Notes: generated from the sequence alone by a model not told the origin. DNA of 64,000 nucleotides from DAOUMU01 sp034409055 (GCA_034409055.1 DAOUMU010000536.1:1-64000), one strand, 5' to 3'. Numbered from the stretch's first letter, positions 7,900 through 17,248 are shown. Made by a program: numbers and translations.

Positions 7900-10800
7900 C
7901 GTCCTGCATCTCCAACCGGGCCTTCTAGCTTAACCCGGTTTTGGGCATTTGCTTCAACGATCTCTTGCAGATGACGAGCGTGGGGATTATTTAAGAAGGC
8001 TTGGGATGTTGTCTCGTCAGGTAAGCTGTCAACCAGTCGTTTTTGAATTTTTTGCGCGTAAGCCATGGCATCTCTTGAGGCCGGACGGTTACCAGAAATG
8101 AGATAAACGTATGATTTTTGGATCTGGATTAAATATTGGCTCAGGCGACTATCAATTTGCTCAGCCAGGTTTGAGGCTTGGATCAATATATTCAGGGCAT
8201 CCTCATAACGTTGCTCGTGAATATCTAGCAACGATTGTAACCATTGGGCCCGGACGACAAACTCTTTCATTTCGCTGGCGACGGCCAAGGCTAACATAGT
8301 TTGCAGATTTTCTTGGGCTTTATCCCATTGATCCGTATCCATATAGGCTCGAATCAATTGGTAGAGGATCATGATCTCATCTGGGGCAAAGCCCATCCCT
8401 TGAGCCGTTGCGTGAACATTTTCTAATTCCTTTACTGCTTCTTCCAATCGGTCCAGATGACGATAAGCAGCCCCCAATATGGATTGGGCTCGCATCATAT
8501 AGAGGGGAGAGCCGAGTTCCTGAGCAATATGAACACTCTGTTCCGCTTGCCGCAAACCATCTTCGTCCAGGCCCACAGTTAAATAGTAATAAGCCAGCCA
8601 AGCCATACCAAGGGCTTGCCATGCTTTCTGCCTCTGGTCGTGCGCCAACTTCAAGCCTTCTTGTAAGTTTTCACCGGCTTTACCTAGTTCACCCAGGTAA
8701 AGCTGACCAAAAGCCTGGTAATATTTTATAAAGGGCACCTGGTAAAGATCGCCGGATTTTTGCTGGAGCGCCAACATCTCTTCGGCAGTTTCATTGGCGG
8801 TGTGGTAATCGGCCATAAATGTCTGGCCGATCAATACTGACGAGAGCGAATTCAACAGGCCGCTGCGATAACCTATACGACGTCGGGCATTGACAATTTC
8901 TTTATATCGCTCCAGACTGGCCGCAATTTCACCTTGTTCCAACATCACTTTGGCCAGGCCATCTTCTGCTTCAATGCGGTAGCGTTCGTCTTCCAGGGTT
9001 GTGCTAATCTGGCCGGATTCCCGGTAGCACTTGGTGGCCAGTTCCAGTTCGCCCATATTGTAGTAGAAATCACCCAACTGATTCAGCGTTTCGGCAATGC
9101 CCCGCTCGTTACCAATGCGTCGAGCCACTTCAAGGGCTTCTCGGAAAAATTCTGACGCCTGGGAGAAATCATAATGGCTGGCGTGTAAGGAGCCGATGCC
9201 GTTCAAGGCTCGCATTTGAGCCGAATCGTCGCCCAGTTCTTTGGCTTTCACCAGCATCACCTGATAATCGTCAATCGCTCTCTGAGGCTCACCCAGCCGG
9301 GTCAGTATTTTGGCCCGTCCCTCGTAAACAGCCAGCAGAGTTGCTTGGTCAGCCTCGGGGCCAATAATGTCCGCTACTTCCAGAGCTTGCGTATAAAATT
9401 CAACAGCTTGCTGATTGGCAAAGGATTGAATAGCTGCCTCAGCGGCCCGGTGTAAATAGCGGAGTGCTCTGGGCCAGGTTTCACTTTTATAATAGTGCTC
9501 GGCTACAATAGGTGCGTACTCTTCGCCTAGCATCCAGAAGAGATTAAAGGCCATGTAATCGGCAATTTGTTTGTGGATAGCTTTTCGCTGCTGGTGTAGC
9601 AGACTATTATAGGCAGTTTCATGGGTGAGAAAGTGTTTGAACGTGTACTCCGGTTCCGGGTCACGGGTACGGGCTTCAATCAAGTCGGCTATTTCCAGTT
9701 GATCCAGGGCTTTGTCAAGGATATCGGGTTCATTGACGATAGGGACCAATATAGAGCGGGAGAAGTAGCGGCCAATCACCGCCGCAATTTGCAAGACCTG
9801 CTTGACCGACTCTTCCAGGCGGTCGATACGGGACGTAAGAACGCCTTGCAGGGTGTTGGGAATGTCAATCTCAGTCACAGGACGGGTGATTTCCCAACGT
9901 CCGTCTCCGGTATGCTTAATGACGCCCTCTTCAATCAGACTGCGAAGTACCTCTTCCAAGAAAAGGGGGTTACCTTCGGCCCGGCTGAGCAGCAGGTGCT
10001 CCACCGACTCGGGCATTTGGTCGATCTTGAGGAGGTATTTGATGACCTGGCGACTTTCTTCGTCAGTCAGTGGCCAGAGCACCAGTTCGGTAAAGTGAGG
10101 TGGGGAGTCCTTGACGATTTGGCTTTTGATGTTCCAAAAGGTCGATTGTCTATCGGGACGGGTAACGCAAATCGTCAAAACTGGGTTGTAAACGGTGAGC
10201 GTGAGTAAGTATTCTATTAAATCCACAGAACTCGGATCGGCCCAGTGCAAATCTTCGAAGATGAGCACAATGGGCTGTTGGGCGGCTAAACTTTCTACCC
10301 ATTCGCCCACAGCCAACCGTATGCGTTGTTGTAAAAGCTGGGGATCATTCAGAGGCAGGTTGGCCCTGGTCTCTTTGTCTAACTTGAGCCCCAGTAGGGT
10401 GGCCAGGTAAGGCACGACCTCGTTTGTGCGGGGGCCGAATAATTCTTCTCCCATGGCCTCCAGGCGGAGGTTTACCAGGGTGGCATCTGGATTCTCCGGC
10501 AGCTTTAAATAACTGTACAGAATGTCAACGAAGAGGCGATTGGAAAAAGATTGACGGTAGGAAAGACCACGTCCAAAAAGCCACAAAGGTTTGACGCCCT
10601 CTTTCTCCGCTTTGGCCACCTGTTTTCTGAAATCGGAAATAAGACGGGATTTTCCTAAACCGGCATCGCCGGTAACAACAACGACTCCTCCCCCGTGCTC
10701 GTACAAATTTTGGTATTGATGGACGAGCGTTTCCATCTCATCTTCCCGGCCAATCAAGGGGGCTTCCATACCGGTCAACCCACGTTGTGTTTGGCTCAGG

Positions 10801-11507
10801 TCTCTGGCGGTTTTTAGCTGATAAATATTAAGGGGTTCTCGTTTGCCTTTTACCGAGACAGGTTCACGCTCCTCAAACACAAACAGACGGTTCGTGAGAT
10901 GATAGGTATTTTCACTAATAAGAATTTCACCACGCTCGGAAACGCTTTCTAACCGGGCCGCAACGTTGACGGCATCGCCCATAACCGTATAGGAGCGCCG
11001 CCGTGCGCCAACCATGCCGGCGATAACGGTGCCGGTGTTGATACCCATATGGATACCCAGTGGTTCAGGCAGAGTCATGGGAGGATTCTGGTTAAAATTT
11101 TCCAGACGCTCTTGCATAGCCAGGGCGGCTCGCAAGGCTCGTTCGGGATCATCCTCGTGGGCCTTGGGTGCGCCGAAAATAGCCATGATCGCATCGCCGA
11201 TATATTTGTCGATATAGCCATCAAACTCGTAGATGGCTTCGCTGAGTTCCTGTAAACACAGGTTGATCAATCGAACGACTTGTTCGACTTCGGCAGGGCT
11301 TTTGGCAGCATCGTTGAGGGCGGTAAATCCTGAGATGTCGGCAAAGATGATGGTAACTTGCTTTCGTTCTCCCTCAATAGGTCCACCTATAATAGAAGTG
11401 GCGCCACTACTATCGGTAGTTGCCAGGCCGTTACCGCAGCGACCACAATAAAGATGTCCGACGGGGTTATCAAATCCACAGATTTCACACTTTACAGCCT
11501 GACTCAT
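7896..11507 (-). CDS. Zinc-ribbon / class III nucleotide cyclase / AAA ATPase / TPR signalling protein
   Basis: 1203 residues. Order of parts: N-terminal zinc ribbon (C7..C10, C21..C24); class III adenylate/guanylate cyclase domain at about 45-215; AAA/STAND-type ATPase at about 245-560 with Walker A GDAGLGKSR (Lys286) and Walker B IVLIFEDLHWAD; then at least eight TPR repeats from about 640 to 1180. The cyclase core looks active: metal Asp in FADISGF and in YIGDAIMAIFG, and transition-state Asn/Arg in DAVNVAARLES. The family is common in Chloroflexota, actinobacteria and myxobacteria and is generally thought to couple protein-ligand sensing by TPRs to cAMP formation. ATG 11507 follows AAAGAGA. 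Coupled to tilS at its 3' end; divergent from mreB. Confidence 0.92.
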   Translation of the reverse strand: MSQAVKCEICGFDNPVGHLYCGRCGNGLATTDSSGATSIIGGPIEGERKQVTIIFADISGFTALNDAAKSPAEVEQVVRLINLCLQELSEAIYEFDGYIDKYIGDAIMAIFGAPKAHEDDPERALRAALAMQERLENFNQNPPMTLPEPLGIHMGINTGTVIAGMVGARRRSYTVMGDAVNVAARLESVSERGEILISENTYHLTNRLFVFEEREPVSVKGKREPLNIYQLKTARDLSQTQRGLTGMEAPLIGREDEMETLVHQYQNLYEHGGGVVVVTGDAGLGKSRLISDFRKQVAKAEKEGVKPLWLFGRGLSYRQSFSNRLFVDILYSYLKLPENPDATLVNLRLEAMGEELFGPRTNEVVPYLATLLGLKLDKETRANLPLNDPQLLQQRIRLAVGEWVESLAAQQPIVLIFEDLHWADPSSVDLIEYLLTLTVYNPVLTICVTRPDRQSTFWNIKSQIVKDSPPHFTELVLWPLTDEESRQVIKYLLKIDQMPESVEHLLLSRAEGNPLFLEEVLRSLIEEGVIKHTGDGRWEITRPVTEIDIPNTLQGVLTSRIDRLEESVKQVLQIAAVIGRYFSRSILVPIVNEPDILDKALDQLEIADLIEARTRDPEPEYTFKHFLTHETAYNSLLHQQRKAIHKQIADYMAFNLFWMLGEEYAPIVAEHYYKSETWPRALRYLHRAAEAAIQSFANQQAVEFYTQALEVADIIGPEADQATLLAVYEGRAKILTRLGEPQRAIDDYQVMLVKAKELGDDSAQMRALNGIGSLHASHYDFSQASEFFREALEVARRIGNERGIAETLNQLGDFYYNMGELELATKCYRESGQISTTLEDERYRIEAEDGLAKVMLEQGEIAASLERYKEIVNARRRIGYRSGLLNSLSSVLIGQTFMADYHTANETAEEMLALQQKSGDLYQVPFIKYYQAFGQLYLGELGKAGENLQEGLKLAHDQRQKAWQALGMAWLAYYYLTVGLDEDGLRQAEQSVHIAQELGSPLYMMRAQSILGAAYRHLDRLEEAVKELENVHATAQGMGFAPDEIMILYQLIRAYMDTDQWDKAQENLQTMLALAVASEMKEFVVRAQWLQSLLDIHEQRYEDALNILIQASNLAEQIDSRLSQYLIQIQKSYVYLISGNRPASRDAMAYAQKIQKRLVDSLPDETTSQAFLNNPHARHLQEIVEANAQNRVKLEGPVGDAGR

Positions 11508-11764
11508 ATATATTTCTCTTTTGGACTACTATTTTTTGTCAGCATTCAAAATAGTATAAGCCTGTAGTTCAAACTCTGCTAGCCAGGGAGGAAGATGAAG
11601 GCGACGTTCTCGTCATTAATGAATGGCTTAACCTGACAATTTGGGGTAAAATTTCGCTAGACGGTTGCAACGTTTTAACATATGTTCCTTAATGATAATA
11701 GTACAATCCCAAAAATATGTCAACGGCCCTTTTTGGCTATAGGTTCCAATGCTTTGTTATTTGT

Positions 11765-11793
11765 TTGTGCAAAAATGTGGTTGCGGTTATAAT
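11765..11793 (+). promoter_or_regulatory. Sigma-70-type promoter of mreBCD
   Basis: -35 TTGTGC (11765-11770), 17-base spacer, perfect -10 TATAAT (11788-11793). It points at mreB with a leader of about 65 bases. Confidence 0.65.
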
Positions 11794-11802
11794 AATTAAC
11801 TT

Positions 11803-11832
11803 AGGCAGGCAAAATAGATGGCAAGCCTGCCT
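11803..11832 (+). promoter_or_regulatory. Hairpin in the mreB leader
   Basis: Perfect 8-bp stem AGGCAGGC / GCCTGCCT around a 14-base loop, starting about 10 bases after the -10 box, so at the very 5' end of the transcript. No U run follows, so a terminator is unlikely. An mRNA-stabilising structure or protein site is possible. Confidence 0.45.
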
Positions 11833-11866
11833 ATTGTTATGTGATTTGGAAGGAGAGCGTTTTTAG

Positions 11867-12940
11867 GTGGCAGGCCCATTAGATGCATTATTGGGGCTCT
11901 TTTCTCTTGATGTCGGTATTGATTTAGGCACGGCTAATACATTGGTCTATGTTAGGGGTAAGGGCATCATTATTAATGAACCCTCCGTGGTGGCAATCGA
12001 TAAAAGAACCAAAAAACCCCTGGCCATTGGCGTTGATGCCAAAGAGATGGTGGGACGCACGCCGGCCAATATTGTGGCCATTCGGCCTTTGCGTGATGGG
12101 GTGATTTCGGAATTTGAAATTACCGAGGCAATGTTACGGTACTTTATCAAGAAAGTCCATGAGCAAACCATCATCCCCACGCCGTTTTATGCCCCTCGCG
12201 TGGTAGTAGGCATCCCCAGCGGGGTGACCGAGGTTGAGAAAAGAGCCGTGTACGACGCGGCGCGCAACGCCCGGGCTCGTGAAGCTCTGATTATTGAGGA
12301 ACCTGTGGCCGCGGCGATTGGGGTTGGGTTGCCCATTACCGAACCCCTGGGCAGCATGGTCATTGACATTGGCGGTGGAACCACCGAAGTGGCTGTTTTC
12401 TCTTTGGGTGGCATTGTGGTCAGTCGTTCTATTCGGGTGGCCGGTGATGAAATGGACGAGGCCATTATTAATTACGCCCGCCAAAAGTATAATTTGCTCA
12501 TTGGTCAGCGGATGGCCGAGCGAGCCAAAATTACCATTGGTTCTGGTTACCCCCTACCCGAGGAGCAAACCATTGCCCTGCGGGGTCGAAATTTGATCAC
12601 CGGTTTACCTGACTCGGTTGAAGTGTCCAGCGTTGAGATTAGAGAGGCCTTGAGTGATGCAGTCACGGTTATCGTCGAGGCGGTTCGAGATACGTTGGAT
12701 GAGACCCCGCCTGAGTTGATCGCAGATTTGATGGAAGGGGGGATTGCCCTGGCCGGCGGTGGCGGCTTGCTACAAGGCCTGGCAGAACGGCTGTCTGAAG
12801 AAACCAAGATGCGCGTTTACATTGCCGACGACCCCTTAACCTGTGTCGCTCGTGGCGCTGGTCAGGTATTAGAAAGTTACGATAAGTATGCTAAAGTGTT
12901 GACTTCGTTACAAAGGGGCAGTACGAATCATCGGATTTAG
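11867..12940 (+). CDS. mreB: Rod shape-determining protein MreB
   Basis: 357 residues, an actin-fold ATPase that polymerises under the membrane and positions the elongation machinery. Phosphate 1 motif VGIDLGTANTLVYV, connect and adenosine motifs IVGIPSGVTEVEKRA, phosphate 2 MVIDIGGGTTEVAV, RVAGDEMDEAI and the closing GGIALAGGGGLLQGL are all present. GTG 11867 is the first start codon after GGAAGGAG; spacing is a little long (about 12) and the first 12 residues precede the usual FSLDVGIDLGT, so a slightly shorter product is possible. First gene of an mreBCD operon. Confidence 0.95.
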   Translation: MAGPLDALLGLFSLDVGIDLGTANTLVYVRGKGIIINEPSVVAIDKRTKKPLAIGVDAKEMVGRTPANIVAIRPLRDGVISEFEITEAMLRYFIKKVHEQTIIPTPFYAPRVVVGIPSGVTEVEKRAVYDAARNARAREALIIEEPVAAAIGVGLPITEPLGSMVIDIGGGTTEVAVFSLGGIVVSRSIRVAGDEMDEAIINYARQKYNLLIGQRMAERAKITIGSGYPLPEEQTIALRGRNLITGLPDSVEVSSVEIREALSDAVTVIVEAVRDTLDETPPELIADLMEGGIALAGGGGLLQGLAERLSEETKMRVYIADDPLTCVARGAGQVLESYDKYAKVLTSLQRGSTNHRI

Positions 12941-12967
12941 GTAACGGCTTAGGTTGACCAAGTTCAT

Positions 12968-13834
12968 ATGGTGGCCACAAGAAATAAACAGCTTGTTGTT
13001 GCTCTCATTTTTGCCCTTCTGTTCCTGGGCTTTGCCCTGGACCAGTTGGGGTATATGACCCCCGTCCGCACCTTGGTACAAACGTTGGTGGCTCCTTTAC
13101 AAGAAGCGCTGACCACGACCACTCAAGACGTGGCTCAGTGGGCCGAAGAAAGTGAGAGCATTGAAGCAATTCGGGCCAGGAATGCTGAGTTAGAAACCCT
13201 GACCAATCGCCTGATGGTGGAGAATGTTCGGCTCAGGGAGTTGGAACGGGAGAATCGGCTGCTGCGCCAGTTGCTGAACTATACCCGCAGTAATCCCCAA
13301 TTTAGTTACCAGGCTACTTCCGTCGTTGGCCGCAGCATTGGCGTTGACCCCACCAACCTGCTCTACTTTGTTTACGCAGATGTGGGAGCTCGCGACGGTA
13401 TTGCCAAAAATATGCCGGTCATCACCGACAGAGGACTGGTCGGTCGAGTGACAGCCGTTGGTCCCAACTCAGCCCAGATATTGATGCTGATTGATCCGGC
13501 CAGTGCTGTCAATGCGGTTATTCAGCATAGCCAGGCCACCGGCGTGGTGCGGGGCAATGTTGACGGCACCCTGGTGATGGAACGTATTCCCCAAAATGAA
13601 ACGGTGAACCCCGGCGATATTGTCTTGACCTCTGGACTGGGCGGCAATTTCCCCGATAAATTGGTAATCGGCCAGGTGACCGAAGTCACTCAGCGGGATC
13701 AGGATATGTTTCAGACGGCCCGCATCCGGCCCACGGTAGACTTTGGCAAGTTAGAAATCATGCTGATTATCATCTCTTTTGAGCCAATTGACTTTGAGGC
13801 TGAAATTTTGAAGGTGCAGGAGGCCGGCAATTAA
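12968..13834 (+). CDS. mreC: Rod shape-determining protein MreC
   Basis: 288 residues. One N-terminal membrane helix (LVVALIFALLFLGFAL), a coiled coil at about 60-100 (LETLTNRLMVENVRLRELERENRLLRQLL), then the MreC beta-barrel domain with the typical phrases SVVGRSIGVDPTNLLYFVYADVGARDGI, MPVITDRGLVGRV and GDIVLTSGLGGNFP. It links MreB filaments to extracytoplasmic wall enzymes. Begins 27 bases after mreB. Its last codons contain AGGAGG, which serves as the ribosome site of mreD. Confidence 0.93.
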   Translation: MVATRNKQLVVALIFALLFLGFALDQLGYMTPVRTLVQTLVAPLQEALTTTTQDVAQWAEESESIEAIRARNAELETLTNRLMVENVRLRELERENRLLRQLLNYTRSNPQFSYQATSVVGRSIGVDPTNLLYFVYADVGARDGIAKNMPVITDRGLVGRVTAVGPNSAQILMLIDPASAVNAVIQHSQATGVVRGNVDGTLVMERIPQNETVNPGDIVLTSGLGGNFPDKLVIGQVTEVTQRDQDMFQTARIRPTVDFGKLEIMLIIISFEPIDFEAEILKVQEAGN

Positions 13835-14330
13835 CAATCTGATTTCCCTGGCCATTTTAATTGGGGCCACGCTCCTGCAAACGACCGTATCTCCCTTCGT
13901 CAAAATAAGCGGGGTTCATCCCGACCTGGTATTAATTGTGGTAATTGGCTGGATCATTTTACGCGGTTTAAGCGAGGGGCTGGTTTGGGCCTTGATCGGC
14001 GGTTTGAGCTTAGATTTTCTCTCCGGGGCGCCGTTTGGGATTTTTACCCTGACCATGGTGCTGGTGGCCGTGGTGGCCAATCTCTCCCACGGTCGCGTAT
14101 TTGGCAGCAGCATTGTGCTCCCCTTGAGCCTGACCTTCCCCTTGAGTCTGCTCTTCAACGGTCTGGCTCTCCTCTTTTTAATGCTCTTGGGTCGGCCTAT
14201 TATCTGGAGCGATGCTTTTTTTAACGTCCTTTTACCAACCGCTATTTTTAATACGGCGGTGATGCTCCTGGTTTTTCCCCTCTTATATCTCCTCAACCGG
14301 GCCCTCAACCCACAACAACTTTCATTTTGA
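13830..14330 (+). CDS. mreD: Rod shape-determining membrane protein MreD with apparent ATT start
   Basis: The MreD frame is open from 13812, before the mreC stop, and its N-terminus is recognisable as LISLAILIGATLLQTT and SGVHPDLVLIVVIGWIILRG, continuing to GGLSLDFLSGAPFGIFTL. No ATG, GTG or TTG occurs before GTG 13938, which lies inside the first conserved helices and would delete 36 residues. The only well-placed initiator is ATT 13830, exactly 6 bases after a perfect AGGAGG (13818-13823) and overlapping the mreC stop by 5 bases. CTG 13839 is the other candidate but is 15 bases away. From ATT the product is 166 residues, the normal MreD length, with about five membrane helices. A sequencing error at the start codon is the alternative. 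Confidence 0.85.
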   Translation: MNNLISLAILIGATLLQTTVSPFVKISGVHPDLVLIVVIGWIILRGLSEGLVWALIGGLSLDFLSGAPFGIFTLTMVLVAVVANLSHGRVFGSSIVLPLSLTFPLSLLFNGLALLFLMLLGRPIIWSDAFFNVLLPTAIFNTAVMLLVFPLLYLLNRALNPQQLSF

Positions 14331-14361
14331 CCCCTTGAAATACTTCTATCCTGTTGTGGTA

Positions 14362-16470
14362 TTACAAGGCAAATGTAATCTTAAATTCTGTACCGTCCTG
14401 ACTATGTATCTCGATGGTTCCCTCCAGTTGATCGGTTAGGGTATTAACCAATTCCAGACCTAATGATTCTGTGTTTTGGAAATCCAAGTCCGGTGGCAAA
14501 CCCACCCCGTTGTCGCTAACCAGCAAGGTCAACTGACCCTCATCGTTTGCCCGAAACTCGATCCGGATCTCACCTTTCTGGCCGTCAGGAAAGGCATGTT
14601 TCAAGGCATTGGAAACCAGTTCGTTGAGAATTAGCCCACACGGCATAGCCGTGTCTATATTCAAGAAAAGTTTGTCGGTCTGAATATTTAGCGTGATCCC
14701 ACGGGTGTCAGTCGTCTGCACCCGGAACAAATAGTTGCTCAGATCTTGAATGTATTCGGCAAAATCAATCCGGGCCAGACTCTGGGATTGATACAGTTTT
14801 TCGTGGATGAGGGCCATAGACCGCACCCGGTTTTGGCTGTCCGCAAGAATCTTCAGAGCGTCAGTATTCTCAGTATAATACGACTGTAGACTTAGCAAGC
14901 TGGAGATGACCTGCAAGTTATTTTTTACCCGGTGGTGAATTTCTTTTAACAACACCTCTTTCTCTCGTAGTGATGCCTTGACCCGGTCCTCCGCCTGTTT
15001 GCGCTTGGTGATGTCGTGGACAAATGCAGTAAACAGTGGTTGTTCTTCTGAATGGATGATAGTTAGGGCCATTTCGGCGGGAAACGTAGAGCCATTCGCA
15101 TCTATGGCAGTGATCTCGAACTGACGACCAATCAGGCTCTGGACGCCCACGGCGAAGCAATCCGTCAAATCCTCTTGAAGCTGCCCCTGCCAGGATGAAG
15201 GGACGATAAGTTCGGATATTTCCCGGCCCAATATCTGGGTACGATTGTACCCGAATGTTCTCTCGGCCGTCCGGTTAAATTCGACAATCTGTCCGTGGTG
15301 GTCAATAACGATGATGCAATCAAAGGCCGACTCTAGAATGGCCCTCTCGCGGGCCAGTGTACGTTGCAATTCAGCAGTCATGTGGTTAAAGGCACTGGCC
15401 AGCATGCCAATCTCATCCCGGTTAGTCACACTGGATATAACTACCTCAAATTGTCCAGATGTTATCCGTTTGACTCCCTGCATCAAGGTGGCTATTGGTT
15501 GAAGGATAAAGTGGTTTCCTAAACCAAACACGGCCCCAGTGGCCAGCAGGGCCAATACGCCCCCCACAACCAGACTGGTAAGCACCAATTGGTTGCGCAA
15601 CCTGGTCGTTTCTGCGGTTGAAAGCTGTATGGAAAATACTGCTACTTGCCTACCGATTGTCAGCGGGACATAGGCAATCCGCTTTACCTCACCGCCAATA
15701 TTCGCCTGGCCGAATGCGACCTGACCATTCGCCGCCTGGCCCCACAGACTGCGGTCCACACCGGATGTATCTGCAAGATTGTCCTGGGTACCGGCATCTG
15801 AGGTAGCATAGCGATTGCCTTGAGGATCGAAAAGCACCAGTCTCGGGTTCCTTCGCTCGAAGTTCAACAACCGCAAGGTTGAGTTGTCCAGCACACGACC
15901 CACTGACAACCCACCTGCCAAGCCGGTCTTTGTCTTGAGGGGGCGAGCCACCGTCAGTAACCATCCCTGAGGCACCGGCACTAACTCGGTGGCTTTGATT
16001 TCGAGCAGAGCAAGGGTCTGCAGCCGTTTGAGTTCAGCCGGAGTCTCCTCAAGAACAAAGGTCTGTTGCTTATTCAGTGTTCTGCCATCGGTATCGACAA
16101 CTTCCAAGTAATCTAAATCCGCTGATCGAATATTATTGGAAAGCAAAACCACCTGTAAGGCAGTTTGGTCGCCGCGTTGGAGAGCATCAAGTAACAGGAA
16201 ATCGGCCGCCAGCTTGTCAGCGTTAATTGCCAAGTTATTCTCAAGTTGAACAAACTCCTGGGTGATGAGCTTTATCTCTTCTTGCAAGCGGAAGGTGGTG
16301 GTATCGGTCTCCAGCCGGGTCAGACCACCGACGGTCAGTGCTAAAATGATGATGAGCGTGCTCACCAGCGGAACAAGAACCAGTAAGAGCAGCTTACCAG
16401 CTACAGGTAAATTCTTTAGAGAAGAGAGGGAGACTCTTCCCTGTAATGTGGTTAGATGTTGTTTGCTCAT
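14362..16470 (-). CDS. Membrane sensor histidine kinase, HisKA_2/HWE type, with HAMP and PAS
   Basis: 702 residues. Membrane helix about 27-48, an extracellular sensor domain of roughly 250 residues, second helix about 298-322, HAMP about 322-375 (QPIATLMQGVKRITSGQFEVV), PAS about 380-500 (SAFDCIIVIDHHGQIVEFNRTAERTFGY). A HisKA_2 dimerisation domain follows with the phospho-His in EIHHRVKNNLQVISSLLSLQ (His512), then HATPase with NELVSNALKHAFP and SDNGVGLPPD. This family usually phosphorylates stand-alone receivers rather than DNA-binding regulators. The divergent single-domain regulator at 16838 is the natural partner. ATG 16470 has GAGGTG at good spacing. Confidence 0.92.
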   Translation of the reverse strand: MSKQHLTTLQGRVSLSSLKNLPVAGKLLLLVLVPLVSTLIIILALTVGGLTRLETDTTTFRLQEEIKLITQEFVQLENNLAINADKLAADFLLLDALQRGDQTALQVVLLSNNIRSADLDYLEVVDTDGRTLNKQQTFVLEETPAELKRLQTLALLEIKATELVPVPQGWLLTVARPLKTKTGLAGGLSVGRVLDNSTLRLLNFERRNPRLVLFDPQGNRYATSDAGTQDNLADTSGVDRSLWGQAANGQVAFGQANIGGEVKRIAYVPLTIGRQVAVFSIQLSTAETTRLRNQLVLTSLVVGGVLALLATGAVFGLGNHFILQPIATLMQGVKRITSGQFEVVISSVTNRDEIGMLASAFNHMTAELQRTLARERAILESAFDCIIVIDHHGQIVEFNRTAERTFGYNRTQILGREISELIVPSSWQGQLQEDLTDCFAVGVQSLIGRQFEITAIDANGSTFPAEMALTIIHSEEQPLFTAFVHDITKRKQAEDRVKASLREKEVLLKEIHHRVKNNLQVISSLLSLQSYYTENTDALKILADSQNRVRSMALIHEKLYQSQSLARIDFAEYIQDLSNYLFRVQTTDTRGITLNIQTDKLFLNIDTAMPCGLILNELVSNALKHAFPDGQKGEIRIEFRANDEGQLTLLVSDNGVGLPPDLDFQNTESLGLELVNTLTDQLEGTIEIHSQDGTEFKITFAL

Positions 16471-16837
16471 TGGGAGGCACCTCTGCCACCACCTTAATTT
16501 GAATATGCAGTTCTGTGAGAACTTTGTGAGGATTTTCTTTAACTCCTCACTATTTTACCAACCAAGAAAAGTTGAGTCAATAGACTATTAGACTCAACTG
16601 CATAGAGCTTAGGACAATAATTCACTTTTGACGAACTGTTCTATCGGGGGGTAATTGGCTCTAGGAGTAATGGTGGATAGCTTAAATAAGCCGGGGCGAG
16701 TTACAATAAAGTTACCTTGATGATATAATATTCAAATTCTCTCAAACATGCCTTTCCAAATGGTTAAGTTGGAGCAATCCGCCTCGATCTGTATGCGGAC
16801 AGTGATCATCAATACAGTGAATGGAGGATAATGAACA
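16471..16837. other. Divergent intergenic region with two inverted repeats
   Basis: 367 bases between a kinase and its probable regulator, with no gene. It contains GTGAGGA/TCCTCAC (16526-16550) and a stronger perfect 9-bp pair AGTTGAGTC/GACTCAACT around 12 bases (16570-16599). A -10-like TATAAT (16724-16729) points at the regulator, with a weak TTACAA 17 bases upstream. The repeats are plausible operators or transcript hairpins. Confidence 0.5.
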
Positions 16838-17248
16838 GTGACCAAAAAACAATTGACCAAGATCCTGGTAGTTGAAGATGAATTCGTCACCAGTAAGCAT
16901 ATAGCAAAAAGCTTGAAGCATTTGGGATATGAAGTAGTCGGTATTACTTCGTATGGTGAGTTAGTCCTGGAAAAAGTGGATGAACTTCAGCCTGATTTAG
17001 TATTGATGGATATAAAGTTAAAAGGGGTTACCGATGGGGTGGATACCGCCAAACGAATTCAGCGCTTGTATGATGTACCCGTCGTTTACCTAACGGCTCA
17101 CGCTGATGAACAAACCGTGCGACGGGTTATGCATTCTAACGCTTATGGCTATATTATCAAACCCTTCGTAGAGGAAGAACTACGAGAGGCGATAGAAAAA
17201 GCCCTTGAGCGGTATAAAGCGAAAAAGAAGAGGGGGTCCCCTTGCTAA
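16838..17248 (+). CDS. Single-domain CheY-like response regulator
   Basis: 136 residues, receiver only. Intact pocket: Glu13-Asp14 (VVEDEF), phosphoacceptor Asp58 (VLMDIKLKG), Thr in YLTAHAD, and Lys in YIIKPF. The 'AHADEQTVRR' and 'GYIIKPF.E.EL' wording is that of receivers that partner with HisKA_2/HWE kinases. GTG 16838 lies about 10 bases after TGGAGG; a nearby ATG (16830) is out of frame. No output domain, so it acts by protein-protein contact or as a phosphate relay. Probably paired with the divergent kinase at 14362-16470. Confidence 0.88.
   Translation: MTKKQLTKILVVEDEFVTSKHIAKSLKHLGYEVVGITSYGELVLEKVDELQPDLVLMDIKLKGVTDGVDTAKRIQRLYDVPVVYLTAHADEQTVRRVMHSNAYGYIIKPFVEEELREAIEKALERYKAKKKRGSPC

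Larger units (their letters stand above)
11508..11866. other. Divergent intergenic region between cyclase gene and mreB
   Basis: 359 bases without a credible gene. The right half carries the mreB promoter and leader hairpin listed separately. The left half should hold the cyclase promoter: a minus-strand TATACT is visible at about 11562 but no convincing -35. Confidence 0.6.

Noticed and set aside
9621..10208. Plus-strand ORF of 195 codons opposite the cyclase/AAA gene
   Set aside because: Antisense shadow of a conserved ATPase domain; no family likeness.
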